A DNA stretch of 36,358 nucleotides from Polyangiaceae bacterium (GCA_025353725.1 JANXOF010000091.1:1-36358); one strand, 5' to 3'; counted from the stretch's first letter, positions 1 through 8,756 are shown. The notes: generated by a model not told the origin, from the letters alone. Translations and numbers: made by a program.

Positions 1-127
1 TAGCCTCATGCAGTGTGAGACCTCGAGACTTCGCCTTCTTGGTCATGCGCTTCCAAAACGCGTCGGTGTGTTTCACCGTCTTCGCGACGGTAACGACGCG
101 CTTCGTACCCGCTTTGGGCCGACCCAT
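1..127 (-). CDS. Small basic protein, likely ribbon-helix-helix-type, partial at window edge
   Basis: Reading from an ATG at 127 the frame stays open to the window edge and gives 42 residues beginning MGRPKAGTKRVVTVAKTVKH and continuing with WKRMTKKAKSRGLTLHEA. The basic N-terminus, the short beta-like stretch (RVVTVAK) and the following amphipathic helix resemble small ribbon-helix-helix DNA-binding proteins or antitoxins, but this is an impression of pattern only. The frame is also open upstream of the ATG, into an antitoxin-like remnant (128-349), so the true start is uncertain. The C-terminus lies outside the window. A purine-rich stretch just upstream (GAGCTCCCGAAG) could serve as a weak ribosome site. 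Confidence 0.4.
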   Translation of the reverse strand, partial: MGRPKAGTKRVVTVAKTVKHTDAFWKRMTKKAKSRGLTLHEA

Positions 128-349
128 CTTCGGGAGCTCGAATCGTGAACGTGTACCGGTGCGCCTCGCGGGACCTTTCGTTGCCTCTGTCACCGCGCAC
201 AAGTCACGGAGAACGACGCGCCTGCCGTCCTTGCTAAGCACGACGAGTTCGAGTTCGCCCCCGAGCGCGTGCACGTACCGGCGAAGGGTGTCGAGCGCGA
301 CGTCGCCCAACGCGTCGCGATGTTCAAGTCGCCGTGCGGTTCGACACGC
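128..349 (-). pseudogene. Remnant of a HigA/XRE-type antitoxin (C-terminal part)
   Basis: The minus frame encodes ARRLEHRDALGDVALDTLRR followed by YVHALGGELELVV and KDGRRVVLRDL. This is the typical end of single-domain XRE antitoxins, where helix 4 (xRLExRxD) is followed by a STLRRYVEALGGELELV-like segment. The preceding helix-turn-helix is missing: an in-frame TGA lies at 350-352 and no ATG occurs before the remnant. Beyond its C-terminus the frame runs without a stop into the small basic protein at 1-127, so either the original stop was lost or the two form an unusual fusion. I read it as a decayed antitoxin; a divergent intact gene with a non-standard start is less likely. Confidence 0.5.
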
Positions 350-647
350 TCAGCCACGCGGACAGCGGAGCGGGTCTACGGAACGGCGTTGGGGGTCGAG
401 CTTGCGCACATCGTTGAGGCGCCGATTGCGGTTGCGATTGGCGGCCAGCTCACGCGTCTACTTGAGGACCCCGTCCCGGCGAGCGCTCCGTCTGCCCCGA
501 GCTTGGCTCCGAACCCACCCTTCCGCGCGAAGGATGCACTCTGCACTGGGCTGCTCATGGGCGGTGACTTCGGTAACGAGAGGGTTTATCCGGTGCCCAG
601 TCGGGATGTCGATTTCAGTATCGCTGGGGAAAAGCAGCTCTCTGAGG
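350..647. other. No recognisable gene (decayed region next to tRNA-Phe)
   Basis: All six frames contain stops or translate to low-complexity, arginine/serine/proline-rich peptides with no family resemblance. On the minus strand a short stretch near 350-450 (ELAANRNRNRRLNDVRKLD) could be the decayed beginning of the antitoxin remnant. The plus-strand open frame crossing this region also runs through the antisense of the tRNA, which argues against it being coding. I see no promoter, terminator or repeat here. Confidence 0.5.
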
Positions 648-720
648 TGCCCAGAGACGGAATTGAACCGCCGACACGGGGATTTTCAATCCCCTGCTCT
701 ACCAACTGAGCTATCTGGGC
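648..720 (-). tRNA. tRNA-Phe (GAA)
   Basis: The minus strand gives a complete 73-nt cloverleaf. The acceptor stem pairs GCCCAGA with TCTGGGC and the discriminator is A. The D-arm reads GCTCAGTTGGTAGAGC. The anticodon stem pairs GGGGA with TCCCC around the loop TTGAAAA, giving anticodon GAA. The T-arm contains GGTTCAATTCC. The 3' CCA is not encoded (genomic ACC follows the acceptor stem), so it would be added after transcription. Its 3' side faces the decayed antitoxin-like region, a common arrangement where elements once integrated at a tRNA gene. Confidence 0.97.
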
Positions 721-735
721 GCTGAAGCGGGACGG

Positions 736-764
736 AACATCTAAAATCTCGGCGCTCTTGTCAA
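736..764 (-). promoter_or_regulatory. Sigma-70-type promoter of tRNA-Phe
   Basis: On the minus strand a perfect -35 hexamer TTGACA (759-764) is separated by 17 nt from GATGTT (736-741), a -10 element with three of six consensus positions. Transcription would start about 8-10 nt before the mature 5' end of the tRNA at 720. The perfect -35, ideal spacing and position fit a housekeeping promoter for a stable RNA gene. Confidence 0.65.
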
Positions 765-910
765 GAACAACTGCCCGTCGGTCCACTTCAATGGGGTTTT
801 TAGCGATGCGTTGGCTCCGTCGAACTTGGCTTCACTCAGAAAAGGGCGCCCCAGACGCCCCGCGTGTCGAGACGAGTTTCGAAAGCTGACTCCTGGTAGC
901 TTAGGAGGCT

Positions 911-3028
911 GTGACGACTGCCCTCGATTCGCTTGGTCTTCTCGGCACGACGATTGCGGGCAAGTACGCGCTCGAGTCCGTCGTCGGTCAGGGCGGGTTT
1001 GCGATCGTTTATAGGGCGCAGCACCTCTTGTGGAAGCGACCCGTAGCCGTGAAGGTTTTCACCGCGCTCGGCGAAGTCGCCGAGGGGCAGCGCGAAAAGC
1101 TTCTCGAGGACTTTATTCAAGAGGGAGCACTTCTCGCAGATTTGTCGGAGCGGTCGACGGCGATCGTGCAGGCGCGCGACATCGGTATGCTCGTTACGGC
1201 GAAGGGCGACAGCGTCCCCTACATGGTTCTCGAGTGGCTTGAGGGCGCGCCGCTCGAGGACGTGTTGGCGAAGGAGCACGCGGCGAACGCTCCGCTCCGC
1301 AGTCTCGAGGACGTTGTCCGATGGCTCGACCCGATAGGCGAAGCGCTCGCACTTGCCCATAAGAAAGGCATTGCCCATCGCGACGTGAAGCCCGCGAACA
1401 TCTTTATCCTTAGCGAGGGGTCCCTCGGGGGAGTTAAGCTCCTCGACTTCGGAATTGCCAAAGTCGTGCAAGATGCACAGAAGTTAGGCTTTGGTAGAAC
1501 CGCGGGTCACATTACGTCCTTTACGCCTCTCTATGGGGCGCCCGAGCAATTCAATCGGTCGTACGGTTCCACGGGCCCTTGGACGGATGTGTTCGCGCTT
1601 GCTCTCGTCGTGGCCGAGGTTGCCTCGGGTAAAGAACCCATGAGCGGCGATACAATTATGCAGCTCGCCGTTGCGTCGGCGGACGAACGGGTGCGGCCGA
1701 CGCCTCGCACGCTTGGCGTTTCTATATCCGACGACGTCGAAGCCATTTTCGCAAAAGCGGTGGCCGTGAAGCCCGAGGCGCGGTTCCAAAACGCGGCCGA
1801 CTTTTGGAATGCGCTTCGCTCGGCCGTCATTGGTGACAGGTTGACGTCCATGGCGAGCTCGCGGATGCCAAGCGTCTCTCGCTACGACATTGCGTCTGAC
1901 GCTGCCGTGGCGACGACGGCGCTGGCCGTCGCTCCGCCGTTGACATCGGGCGCGTCGACGGTGTCGGGCGCCTCGGGCCAATTGACAAGTCCGGATACCC
2001 GCGGCGCTTGGAAGAGCCGCGCAAAGGTGCTCGTTGTCGTCGCGGTGGCGGTAGGGGCTCTTGCCGTGGGCGGTGCCGTGGGTGTTCGCGCGCTACAAGC
2101 ACGCGATGGAAGTCAGGTAACACCCGCGGGAACGGCGCCCCTACCAAGCTCGGCGCTAGCCGTCCCGTTCGCCTCGGCTCCTGTCTCTGCCATATCCCCA
2201 CCAAAAGATTGCGCGGATGGCATGGTGATGATTCCAGGAGGCGAGTTCTTTATGGGATCCGAAGAGACGGATGTGCTCGACCGCGAGGCCCCCGCGCACA
2301 AGGTCAAGCTCTCGCCCTATTGTCTCGACCCTTACGAAACCACGGTTGCGGAATACAGAAAATGCAGCGATCGCGGGGCCTGCCGACGAGCGGGGAAGGA
2401 GAACGTGTGGCCCGGCATTACTAACGTTCAGCGCAAAATTTACGACCCTCTTTGTACGATTACCGACCCGGTCGCGAAGGCTACGCATCCAGTCAATTGT
2501 GTCGATTGGGACCAGGCGCGTGAAGCTTGCGAGGCGCGCGGCGCGAGGCTGCCCACTGAGGCGGAGTGGGAATTTGCGGCCCGAGGGCCTGATGGCCGAA
2601 CGTATCCCTGGGGCGATGACCCGCCGAGCGCCAAGCTCCTCAATGCCTGCGGGAAGGAATGCGTCGCTTGGCAGCGTGCCCACCCCGAACCCGACACCAC
2701 ACCGGCGCTCATGTACGCGGCAGACGATGGCTATCCGAACACGGCACCGGTCGGCAGCTTTCCAGAGGGAAAGTCTCGTTACGGTATCTATGACGTCGTT
2801 GGGAACGTGTGGGAATGGGTGGCCGACTTTCACGCCGACTACGAACAGGGGGCCGCGAGCGCGACCATGGCTGACCCGAAAGGGCCGCTTTCAGGCACCG
2901 CGCGCGTGATCCGCGGCGGCGCTTGGAACGGCTCAAAAACAGCCTGGTTGCGTCCCTCCGTCCGCTTTCACGTCGCGCAGTCTGCGCGCAGCTACGGGTT
3001 CGGGTTTCGGTGCGCAAAGTCGCTCTGA
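911..3028 (+). CDS. Membrane Ser/Thr protein kinase with extracytoplasmic FGE/sulfatase-modifying-factor-like domain
   Basis: A 705-residue receptor-like kinase. The N-terminal Hanks-type kinase has the glycine loop GQGGFAIVY (26-34), catalytic lysine K48 in RPVAVKVF, HRDVKPAN at 156-163, DFG at 179-181 and an APEQF activation-segment end, so it should be active in the cytoplasm. A single membrane helix (about 373-395) follows, then an FGE-sulfatase domain from residue 438 to the end (IPGGEFFMGS, LPTEAEWEFAARG, GNVWEWVAD, RVIRGGAWNG, GFGFRCA). The two copper-binding cysteines of true formylglycine-generating enzymes (the RGGSxxC....C region) are replaced, so the domain probably binds a ligand or protein rather than oxidising cysteine. 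Several other cysteines, shared with the next gene, suggest disulfides outside the membrane. The GTG start lies only 2 nt after AGGAGG, which is close. Confidence 0.9.
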   Translation: MTTALDSLGLLGTTIAGKYALESVVGQGGFAIVYRAQHLLWKRPVAVKVFTALGEVAEGQREKLLEDFIQEGALLADLSERSTAIVQARDIGMLVTAKGDSVPYMVLEWLEGAPLEDVLAKEHAANAPLRSLEDVVRWLDPIGEALALAHKKGIAHRDVKPANIFILSEGSLGGVKLLDFGIAKVVQDAQKLGFGRTAGHITSFTPLYGAPEQFNRSYGSTGPWTDVFALALVVAEVASGKEPMSGDTIMQLAVASADERVRPTPRTLGVSISDDVEAIFAKAVAVKPEARFQNAADFWNALRSAVIGDRLTSMASSRMPSVSRYDIASDAAVATTALAVAPPLTSGASTVSGASGQLTSPDTRGAWKSRAKVLVVVAVAVGALAVGGAVGVRALQARDGSQVTPAGTAPLPSSALAVPFASAPVSAISPPKDCADGMVMIPGGEFFMGSEETDVLDREAPAHKVKLSPYCLDPYETTVAEYRKCSDRGACRRAGKENVWPGITNVQRKIYDPLCTITDPVAKATHPVNCVDWDQAREACEARGARLPTEAEWEFAARGPDGRTYPWGDDPPSAKLLNACGKECVAWQRAHPEPDTTPALMYAADDGYPNTAPVGSFPEGKSRYGIYDVVGNVWEWVADFHADYEQGAASATMADPKGPLSGTARVIRGGAWNGSKTAWLRPSVRFHVAQSARSYGFGFRCAKSL

Positions 3029-3100
3029 CACTCTAAGTCGCGGCACCATGCAGGCAGTGCGGGTGCGCGGGCGCGGCCTTTGATAGGCTCGCAAGCGCCG

Positions 3101-5245
3101 ATGGATTTTCCCGACCCTCTCGCGCTCGTCGGAACGACGGTCGCGCAAAAGTATGACGTCGAGCGCGTGGTCGGCGAGGGCGGTTTCGCGCTGGTTTATC
3201 GCGCGATGCACAAGGTTTGGCAGCGACCCGTAGCGATAAAAGTGTTTCGCGCGATGGGAGGCCTTGCCCCCGAACCTCGAGCGCTGCTCATCAAAAGCTT
3301 TATCCAGGAAGGCGCGCTGCTCGCCGATCTCTCGGAGCGATCCGCCGCAATCTGCCAAGCGCGCGACGTCGGCGTTCTCCGAACGAAAGACGGCCAGGCG
3401 TACCCTTACATGGTGCTCGAGTGGCTCGAGGGCCGTTCGCTCGAGCAAGTGATTACAGACGAGACGGCGGCTCGAATGCCTCCCCGCAGCGCACTCGAGA
3501 CCTTGCTCATTCTCGAGCCTGCCGCGCAGGCGCTCGCGCTCGCACACCGGAAGGGGATTGCGCATCGTGACGTGAAGCCCGCGAACCTCTTCGTGATTGG
3601 AAATGCTCGGGACGCAAGTGCAGAATACACGATTAAGATCTTGGACTTTGGCATCGCAAAAGTGGTTCAAGACGTTCAGCGCGAGGCCGGGTCATTTCAG
3701 CAGACCCAAGGCGTCGTTTCGTCGTTCACGCCGTCCTACGGCGCGCCGGAGCAGTTTTCTCGCACCTACGGCGCGACCGGGCCGTGGACGGACGTGTTCG
3801 CACTCGCGCTCATTTTTACCGAGCTCATGACCCACCAGTCGCCGCTCGGTGGCGACGACCTTACGCAGCTTGCGTTCTGTTCGATGGACCCTTTGAGGCG
3901 TCCCACGCCGCGCAGATTCGGCGTCGAGACCTCCGACGCACTCGATGCCGTTCTCCGGCGCGCGCTTGCCGTTTCCCCTGACGAGCGCTTTCGCTCGATG
4001 GGCGAGTTTTGGGACGCGCTCCGCCAAGCCCTTGCGATGGACCCCATTCGCTCGGTTCATGGCGTTCCCAGCCGACTCTCGGGCGTAGGCTTCGTTGTCC
4101 CGGGGTCTGCGCCGTCGTTGCCTGGCGTGCCTGATGTTTCGACCTACACGCCGAGCTTCGCGAGTCAGCCAGGCGACAACCGGGGTGCTGTACCGATTCA
4201 ATCGACGATGATCACGGCTGACCCTCGTTATCTTCTTGCCGCGCCCTCCGTGGTAGCTCCGCGCTCGGCAAGCGCGTTGCCGCTGGCTGCGGCCGTTGCA
4301 GGCGGCCTTGCTCTCGTCGCGGCGCTCGGTTTTGGCGCCAATTTTGCCCTGCGTGGAGTCCGCTCTCGCGCACCTTCTCCCGAGGCGAGTTCGACGCCGG
4401 CTGCGGTGGTTGCCGTCGTCCCGAACCCTCCCGCGCCTACCTGTCCGCAGGGGATGGTCTCCATTCCGGGCGGTAAGTTTTTCATGGGCTCGGACGACCC
4501 GAGCGACGAGGAGTCGGAGCGCCCCGCGCATCAAGTTTCGCTTTCCCCCTATTGCATCGATACGACCGAGGTAACGGTCAATCAGTACAAGGCGTGTAGT
4601 GATAAAGGCGAATGCAAGCGCGCGCCGCGGGACAACGAATGGCCTGGAATCACGGCACGCGAGAAGAAAATCTACGATCCGCTTTGCACGATCCGCGACG
4701 CTGAAGCGCACGGCACGTATCCGGTCAATTGCGTCGATTGGGACCTCGCGAATACGTTTTGCAAAGCCTCGGGTAAGCGTCTTCCGAGCGAAGCCGAATG
4801 GGAGTTTGCGACCCGCGGTTCAGACGGTCGCAAGTACCCGTGGGGCGACGAGCCTCCGACCGATGGTTCGCGCTTGAACGCTTGCGGCAAAGAATGTCTT
4901 GCGTGGGGGAAAAAGCACAACGAAGACGTCTCTGCGATGTACGCGGCTAGCGACGGCTTCGAAACCACGGCGCCGGTAGGCTCTTTCCCGAAGGGTGCTT
5001 CGCCGTTCGGGCTGCAAGATGTCGTCGGGAATGTTTGGGAGTGGGCGTCGGATTGGTATGCCGACTATGCGCCCGGAGCAGCGACCGACCCTCCTGGCGG
5101 TTCGGCAGGCACGGAGCGCGTCCTCCGCGGCGGCGCTTGGAACGGCAGCGATCCGGCGTGGGTGCGTCCGACGTACCGCTTCAAGAGCCAACCTGCGCTG
5201 CGCAGTCACGGCGTCGGATTTCGCTGCGCCAAACGGCTCGAGTAG
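3101..5245 (+). CDS. Membrane Ser/Thr protein kinase with FGE-like domain, tandem paralogue
   Basis: A 714-residue paralogue of the preceding gene with the same order of domains: kinase (K47 in RPVAIKVF, HRDVKPAN from 155, DFG from 182, GAPEQF), a Pro/Ser-rich linker, a membrane helix (PLAAAVAGGLALVAALGFGA) and an FGE-like domain from about residue 452 (IPGGKFFMGS, LPSEAEWEFATRG, GNVWEWASD, RVLRGGAWNG, GVGFRCA). It also lacks the copper cysteines. I chose the ATG at 3101 over an in-frame TTG at 3080 because the N-terminus then aligns with the paralogue (both run into LVGTTV/LLGTTI then KY). The two genes are separated by 72 bp and are probably co-transcribed. The intracellular linker and extracellular cysteine-rich insert differ most, so the pair may sense different signals. 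Confidence 0.9.
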   Translation: MDFPDPLALVGTTVAQKYDVERVVGEGGFALVYRAMHKVWQRPVAIKVFRAMGGLAPEPRALLIKSFIQEGALLADLSERSAAICQARDVGVLRTKDGQAYPYMVLEWLEGRSLEQVITDETAARMPPRSALETLLILEPAAQALALAHRKGIAHRDVKPANLFVIGNARDASAEYTIKILDFGIAKVVQDVQREAGSFQQTQGVVSSFTPSYGAPEQFSRTYGATGPWTDVFALALIFTELMTHQSPLGGDDLTQLAFCSMDPLRRPTPRRFGVETSDALDAVLRRALAVSPDERFRSMGEFWDALRQALAMDPIRSVHGVPSRLSGVGFVVPGSAPSLPGVPDVSTYTPSFASQPGDNRGAVPIQSTMITADPRYLLAAPSVVAPRSASALPLAAAVAGGLALVAALGFGANFALRGVRSRAPSPEASSTPAAVVAVVPNPPAPTCPQGMVSIPGGKFFMGSDDPSDEESERPAHQVSLSPYCIDTTEVTVNQYKACSDKGECKRAPRDNEWPGITAREKKIYDPLCTIRDAEAHGTYPVNCVDWDLANTFCKASGKRLPSEAEWEFATRGSDGRKYPWGDEPPTDGSRLNACGKECLAWGKKHNEDVSAMYAASDGFETTAPVGSFPKGASPFGLQDVVGNVWEWASDWYADYAPGAATDPPGGSAGTERVLRGGAWNGSDPAWVRPTYRFKSQPALRSHGVGFRCAKRLE

Positions 5246-5246
5246 C

Positions 5247-7148
5247 TCAGGGTTCGACGGTCAGCTCACGCACGGCGCGCAGCTTCGGCCCCTCGATCGA
5301 GGCTTCGAAAACGACGTCGTAGTTGCCGGCTTTGGTGGGCGAAAACGTCCCGCGGTAGAGGCCTTGGCCTTGGGACACAACGGGGATCGACACGCCATCC
5401 ACCGTGGCGCTGTGGTCGAAAAGTGTCATGCGCGGCTCCGTGATTTTCGTGCGGGGCCCCGCGGTCCCCGGCGTGACGTGAGCCGTGAGTTCGACCCGGC
5501 GACCCACGTGGGTAAGTGGGAGAGGGTCAAAGAGCACACGCGCGCGCCCTGTGGTCACCGCCGCGTCACCGCCGAACTGCTTCACGTCGTCGTCGTATTC
5601 GCTGAGGAGTAGCGCGGCGGAGTGGTCGGTCGGGTCGAGCTGAGTCGCGTCCCTAGCGAGATCGCGCGCGCCGCCCACGTCGCCGCCGTTTTGCGCGACC
5701 ATCGCACGCGTCACGAGCTCCATCGAGGCTGTCGAGCGAAGCTGCAAGAGATCCACGTCGTTAGGCCATCGTTTGAGTCCGGTCACCACAAGGTCGCGCA
5801 CGCAGTCGCCAGGTGGCGTGACGTAGCGGCTATCGGCGAGCGCGGCGCGCGTTCTGTTGATGTAGGCGTCGTGGTCGGCGTCGCCCCTTCGTGCCGCGTA
5901 TTGCATGGCGAGCCCCGCAACGGCGGCGCAGAGGAGCAGCGCGAGCAAAATCACGGCGAACGGCTTGTTTCGTGGTTCGCGTACGCCGCTCTCGGCCGCG
6001 GGCGACGTTCCGAGCTGGCCATTGTGGGACGGCGTGAGCGCAGGCGGGGAAGGAGCGCGAGCTACGCTTGCGGCGTCGTCGAGCGTCGGGTCGAGCGCTC
6101 GAACGCGTTTCTCGGCGGCGCTACTTAGTCGCGCGAGGACGTCGACTTCGGAAATCGTCAGGTGGGCTTCTTTGGCCACCGCGGCGAGTTGCGCGCCGAA
6201 TACGCGCGCGTTCGCGGCTCGGTCGGCGGGATCTTTCGCGAGGTTGTCCATCACGAGCTTTGCGAGCGCGGGAGGAACGTCCGCGGCGCGCGGCCACGAC
6301 AAGAGCGGCGGCGGCGCCTCGTGAATGTGCTTGATCAGCAGGCCCACAGGCTCGGCGTCGAACGGCGTGCGCCCGGCGAGCATCTGGTAGACGATGGTCG
6401 CGATGGAATAGACGTCGCCGGGGGGGCCGACGGTCGTGCCTTGCGCGCCTTCGGGCGAGATGTAGCGAGCTGTGCCGAAAACGTGGCCTGCGATCGTTTG
6501 CATCGACGGGTCGCCGAGATGAAACTTTGCGATGCCGAAGTCGAGGACTTTGACCCAATCGCCGAGCTCCGCGCGCCGCACGAGCATCACGTTCTCGGGT
6601 TTGAGATCCCGATGCACGATTCCACGCGCGTGGCCCTCACCCACGGCGTCGCAAATCTGAAGCGCAATCGAGAGCGCGCGAGCAGTGTGCAGGACGCCTC
6701 CCGCGGCCTCGATCCCTGCGGCCAGTGACATGCCATCGAGGTACTCCATGACGATGTAGAGTGCATGGTCCGGAAGCTGCCCCGCGAGATAGACCTCGAC
6801 GACGTGAGGGTGCTGGAGGCGACTCGCGATTTTGGCTTCGCGGTTGAACCGCGCGACGAGCTGCGCATTGCCCGATAGCTCGCGGTGCAAAATCTTCACC
6901 GCGACGTTGCGATCGACGCCGCGCTGGTGTGCACGGTACACGCGTCCCATCGCCCCGACACCAGCGACGTCCAAAATCTGGATGTCCCCGGAGATGACCA
7001 TGCCGATGTAAGGGTCCGTTTCCGCGGCGACTTCACCGGGCGTAGTTTCGAGCCGCGTGCCGTCTTTGGCGCAGAACGCTGCGGTCGGCTCGTAGTCCGC
7101 GCCGCATTGGGGACACCGTTTCTGCGCTTTCGACGAGGCACTCAACAC
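5247..7148 (-). CDS. Ser/Thr protein kinase with N-terminal zinc ribbon and one membrane helix
   Basis: A 633-residue protein. It opens with a short zinc-ribbon-like knuckle (RCPQCGADYE, FCAKDG; C12, C15, C26), which is common ahead of myxobacterial kinases. The kinase domain follows: GVGAMGRVY, K85 in VAVKIL, HRDLKPEN, LDFGIAK, GTARYISPE and YSIATIVYQMLAGRTPF. A Pro/Ala linker and a membrane helix (AVILLALLLCAAVAGLAMQY) lead to an extracytoplasmic tail of about 200 residues with no family I recognise, ending in a beta-rich stretch (GNYDVVFEASIEGPKLRAV). All catalytic motifs are intact. The start is GTG at 7148, with TTG one codon later as an alternative. Its stop lies 1 bp from the end of the convergent kinase gene. 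Confidence 0.9.
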   Translation of the reverse strand: MLSASSKAQKRCPQCGADYEPTAAFCAKDGTRLETTPGEVAAETDPYIGMVISGDIQILDVAGVGAMGRVYRAHQRGVDRNVAVKILHRELSGNAQLVARFNREAKIASRLQHPHVVEVYLAGQLPDHALYIVMEYLDGMSLAAGIEAAGGVLHTARALSIALQICDAVGEGHARGIVHRDLKPENVMLVRRAELGDWVKVLDFGIAKFHLGDPSMQTIAGHVFGTARYISPEGAQGTTVGPPGDVYSIATIVYQMLAGRTPFDAEPVGLLIKHIHEAPPPLLSWPRAADVPPALAKLVMDNLAKDPADRAANARVFGAQLAAVAKEAHLTISEVDVLARLSSAAEKRVRALDPTLDDAASVARAPSPPALTPSHNGQLGTSPAAESGVREPRNKPFAVILLALLLCAAVAGLAMQYAARRGDADHDAYINRTRAALADSRYVTPPGDCVRDLVVTGLKRWPNDVDLLQLRSTASMELVTRAMVAQNGGDVGGARDLARDATQLDPTDHSAALLLSEYDDDVKQFGGDAAVTTGRARVLFDPLPLTHVGRRVELTAHVTPGTAGPRTKITEPRMTLFDHSATVDGVSIPVVSQGQGLYRGTFSPTKAGNYDVVFEASIEGPKLRAVRELTVEP

Positions 7149-7355
7149 GAAAGGCAGCGTAGCGCCGGATCCCGGTCCACCGGATCGTCTGTTTCACCCG
7201 CTTGGATCAAGCGATGCGCCGTCCGGCGGGCCGAGAGGCTGACATGGCCTACATTTGTCGAAAATAAAGCCTAAATCCGACGTCAGTGCGCAAGGCATGG
7301 TGTGTGCTGTGAGAGACGCACGCCTACCCGGGCAATCTCTCGAAGGAGAAGAACG
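7149..7355. promoter_or_regulatory. Divergent intergenic region with a candidate operator
   Basis: This 207-bp gap separates the zinc-ribbon kinase (minus) from the MYXO-CTERM protein (plus), so it must hold both promoters. At 7199-7213 there is a perfect inverted repeat, CGCTTG-GAT-CAAGCG, with 6-bp arms and a 3-bp spacer, the size expected for a dimeric repressor. It is followed by an AT-richer stretch around 7250-7275 (TTGTCGAAAATAAAGCC) that could hold a plus-strand promoter, though no clear -35/-10 pair can be drawn. A ribosome site (AAGGAGAAG) lies just before the ATG at 7356. Confidence 0.3.
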
Positions 7356-8756
7356 ATGCGCAATCTTCGTAGTTTCAGCCGCTTTGCGATGGTGACCCTA
7401 GCCGGCCTCGCGAGCGCGACCTTGGTGACGACGGAAGTCCACGCGGACAGCGCATACGCGTCGACGGGCTCTTCGGTGCTGAAGTTTGACTCCATGAGGA
7501 GCCTCGACACGACGATCGACACCGGCTTTCTGGGCGCGGGGTTCGCGTCAGTTCGAGCGTTGATCAAGATCGACCCGGTGAAAGATGGCGGACCGCTCTA
7601 CAGCGTGGACATGCCGAAAGGCGCGGTGGTCGAGGCGAGCTGGGCGGGGGATAAAAAGATTGTCCTCAAGACCGCGAACGGTTCGCAGACGGACGGGACG
7701 GTGACCGTGCGACACACGTTGACGCCGTCGCTCGAGGTTCGGCTCGGCGTCCTCGGCCTTAACGTGGAGTATGCGTTCAGCGCAAACGATCTGCTGAATC
7801 AGCTTCCAGGCGCCTCGTTCGACTACGATTCGAAGGGCCGCCAGACGTTTGCGCCGTGGGGTTTCGCGGCGGTCGATACGAAGCTGAACGCGCCTTCCCT
7901 TGCGGGGTCGACGCTGTTTGAACAGCCGCTCGAGGGTCTCGTCGACCGGAACACGTTGGAGGGGACCCTCGGGGTGCGCGCGACGACCAGGCCTACGTTT
8001 CAGTACAGAACGACCAGGGTTACGCTCAGCGGGGCAAAGTCTCCGATTACGACGTTGGCGGGTGAAGCCGTGATCGACGCGGTCGACGGTGATTTCATCG
8101 AGACCACGGCGCAGGTCGAGGGCGAAATGAGTGTCTCGGGATCCATGGAGATTCAGCCGTTCCTTACCCTCACGAAAGTGTTTCAAACCGGCCTGACCTC
8201 GGATGTCCCGTTTGACGTCGTCTCGAAGCCCTACGCGACACCGAACGCAAGTGTCACGTACCCGTCGACGGTGGTGCATATCCCTCTTCCGAACGTTCAT
8301 GCACCCACGAAAGGCCTTGATCTCGGGGATGTGACGGCAGGGGGTAGCTCGAAGGTGTCGTCGGTATTCGTCGAGAACTCGGGCGAAATGGCGGCGACGA
8401 TGACCTTTGCGTCGTCAGACCCGCAGTTCAAGGTCCCTGCGGGAAGCGTTACGGTCCCGCCGAAAGGCAAATACGAACTCAAAATATCGTTTGCGCCGAA
8501 CAGCGATACCGCCGCGCGAGCCGACATCAAGGTGATCTCGAACGACCCCGATTCGCCTGAGCAAACGTTTCAAATCGGCGCCAACGGAGCACTGGTAGAG
8601 AAGAGCGACGGCCCCGCGCCAGTCGCCGCCGAGAGCGGTTGTGGCTGCAAGACGGCCGGCACCACAACCTCGAAGGGCACCGCCTCGACCGCGTTCCTTT
8701 TCGCGCTCGGCCTCGCCTTCGTGGGGGCCGCGCGTCGCCGGCGCCCCACCTCCTAA
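7356..8756 (+). CDS. Secreted ASPM-SPD-2-Hydin/choice-of-anchor-D-like protein with MYXO-CTERM-type tail
   Basis: The ATG at 7356 is preceded by AAGGAG and gives 466 residues. A Sec signal peptide ends at about VTTEVHA. The central part (about 40-300) is a beta-rich region with no family I can name. Residues from about 318 to 420 form an immunoglobulin-like domain of the ASH/choice-of-anchor-D type (GLDLGDVTAGGSSKVSSVFV, ISFAPNSDTAARADIKVISN). The C-terminus is a sorting tail: GCGC, a small-residue linker, a hydrophobic helix (FLFALGLAFVGA) and ARRRR. This matches the MYXO-CTERM signal, which in myxobacteria is thought to be cut and anchored at the cell surface. The stop overlaps that of the convergent MATE gene by 4 bp. 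Confidence 0.8.
   Translation: MRNLRSFSRFAMVTLAGLASATLVTTEVHADSAYASTGSSVLKFDSMRSLDTTIDTGFLGAGFASVRALIKIDPVKDGGPLYSVDMPKGAVVEASWAGDKKIVLKTANGSQTDGTVTVRHTLTPSLEVRLGVLGLNVEYAFSANDLLNQLPGASFDYDSKGRQTFAPWGFAAVDTKLNAPSLAGSTLFEQPLEGLVDRNTLEGTLGVRATTRPTFQYRTTRVTLSGAKSPITTLAGEAVIDAVDGDFIETTAQVEGEMSVSGSMEIQPFLTLTKVFQTGLTSDVPFDVVSKPYATPNASVTYPSTVVHIPLPNVHAPTKGLDLGDVTAGGSSKVSSVFVENSGEMAATMTFASSDPQFKVPAGSVTVPPKGKYELKISFAPNSDTAARADIKVISNDPDSPEQTFQIGANGALVEKSDGPAPVAAESGCGCKTAGTTTSKGTASTAFLFALGLAFVGAARRRRPTS

Noticed and set aside
15-725. 236-codon plus-strand open frame at the window start
   Set aside because: It runs through the antisense of the tRNA and of the antitoxin-like remnant, is Arg/Ser-rich and shows no family resemblance.
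586-786. 66-codon minus-strand frame reading SAQIAQLVEQGIENPRVGGS
   Set aside because: This is the well-known false peptide obtained by translating a tRNA gene.
845-862. GGGCG/CGCCC hairpin between the tRNA and the first kinase, considered as a terminator
   Set aside because: The stem is only 5 bp and no T-run follows on either strand.
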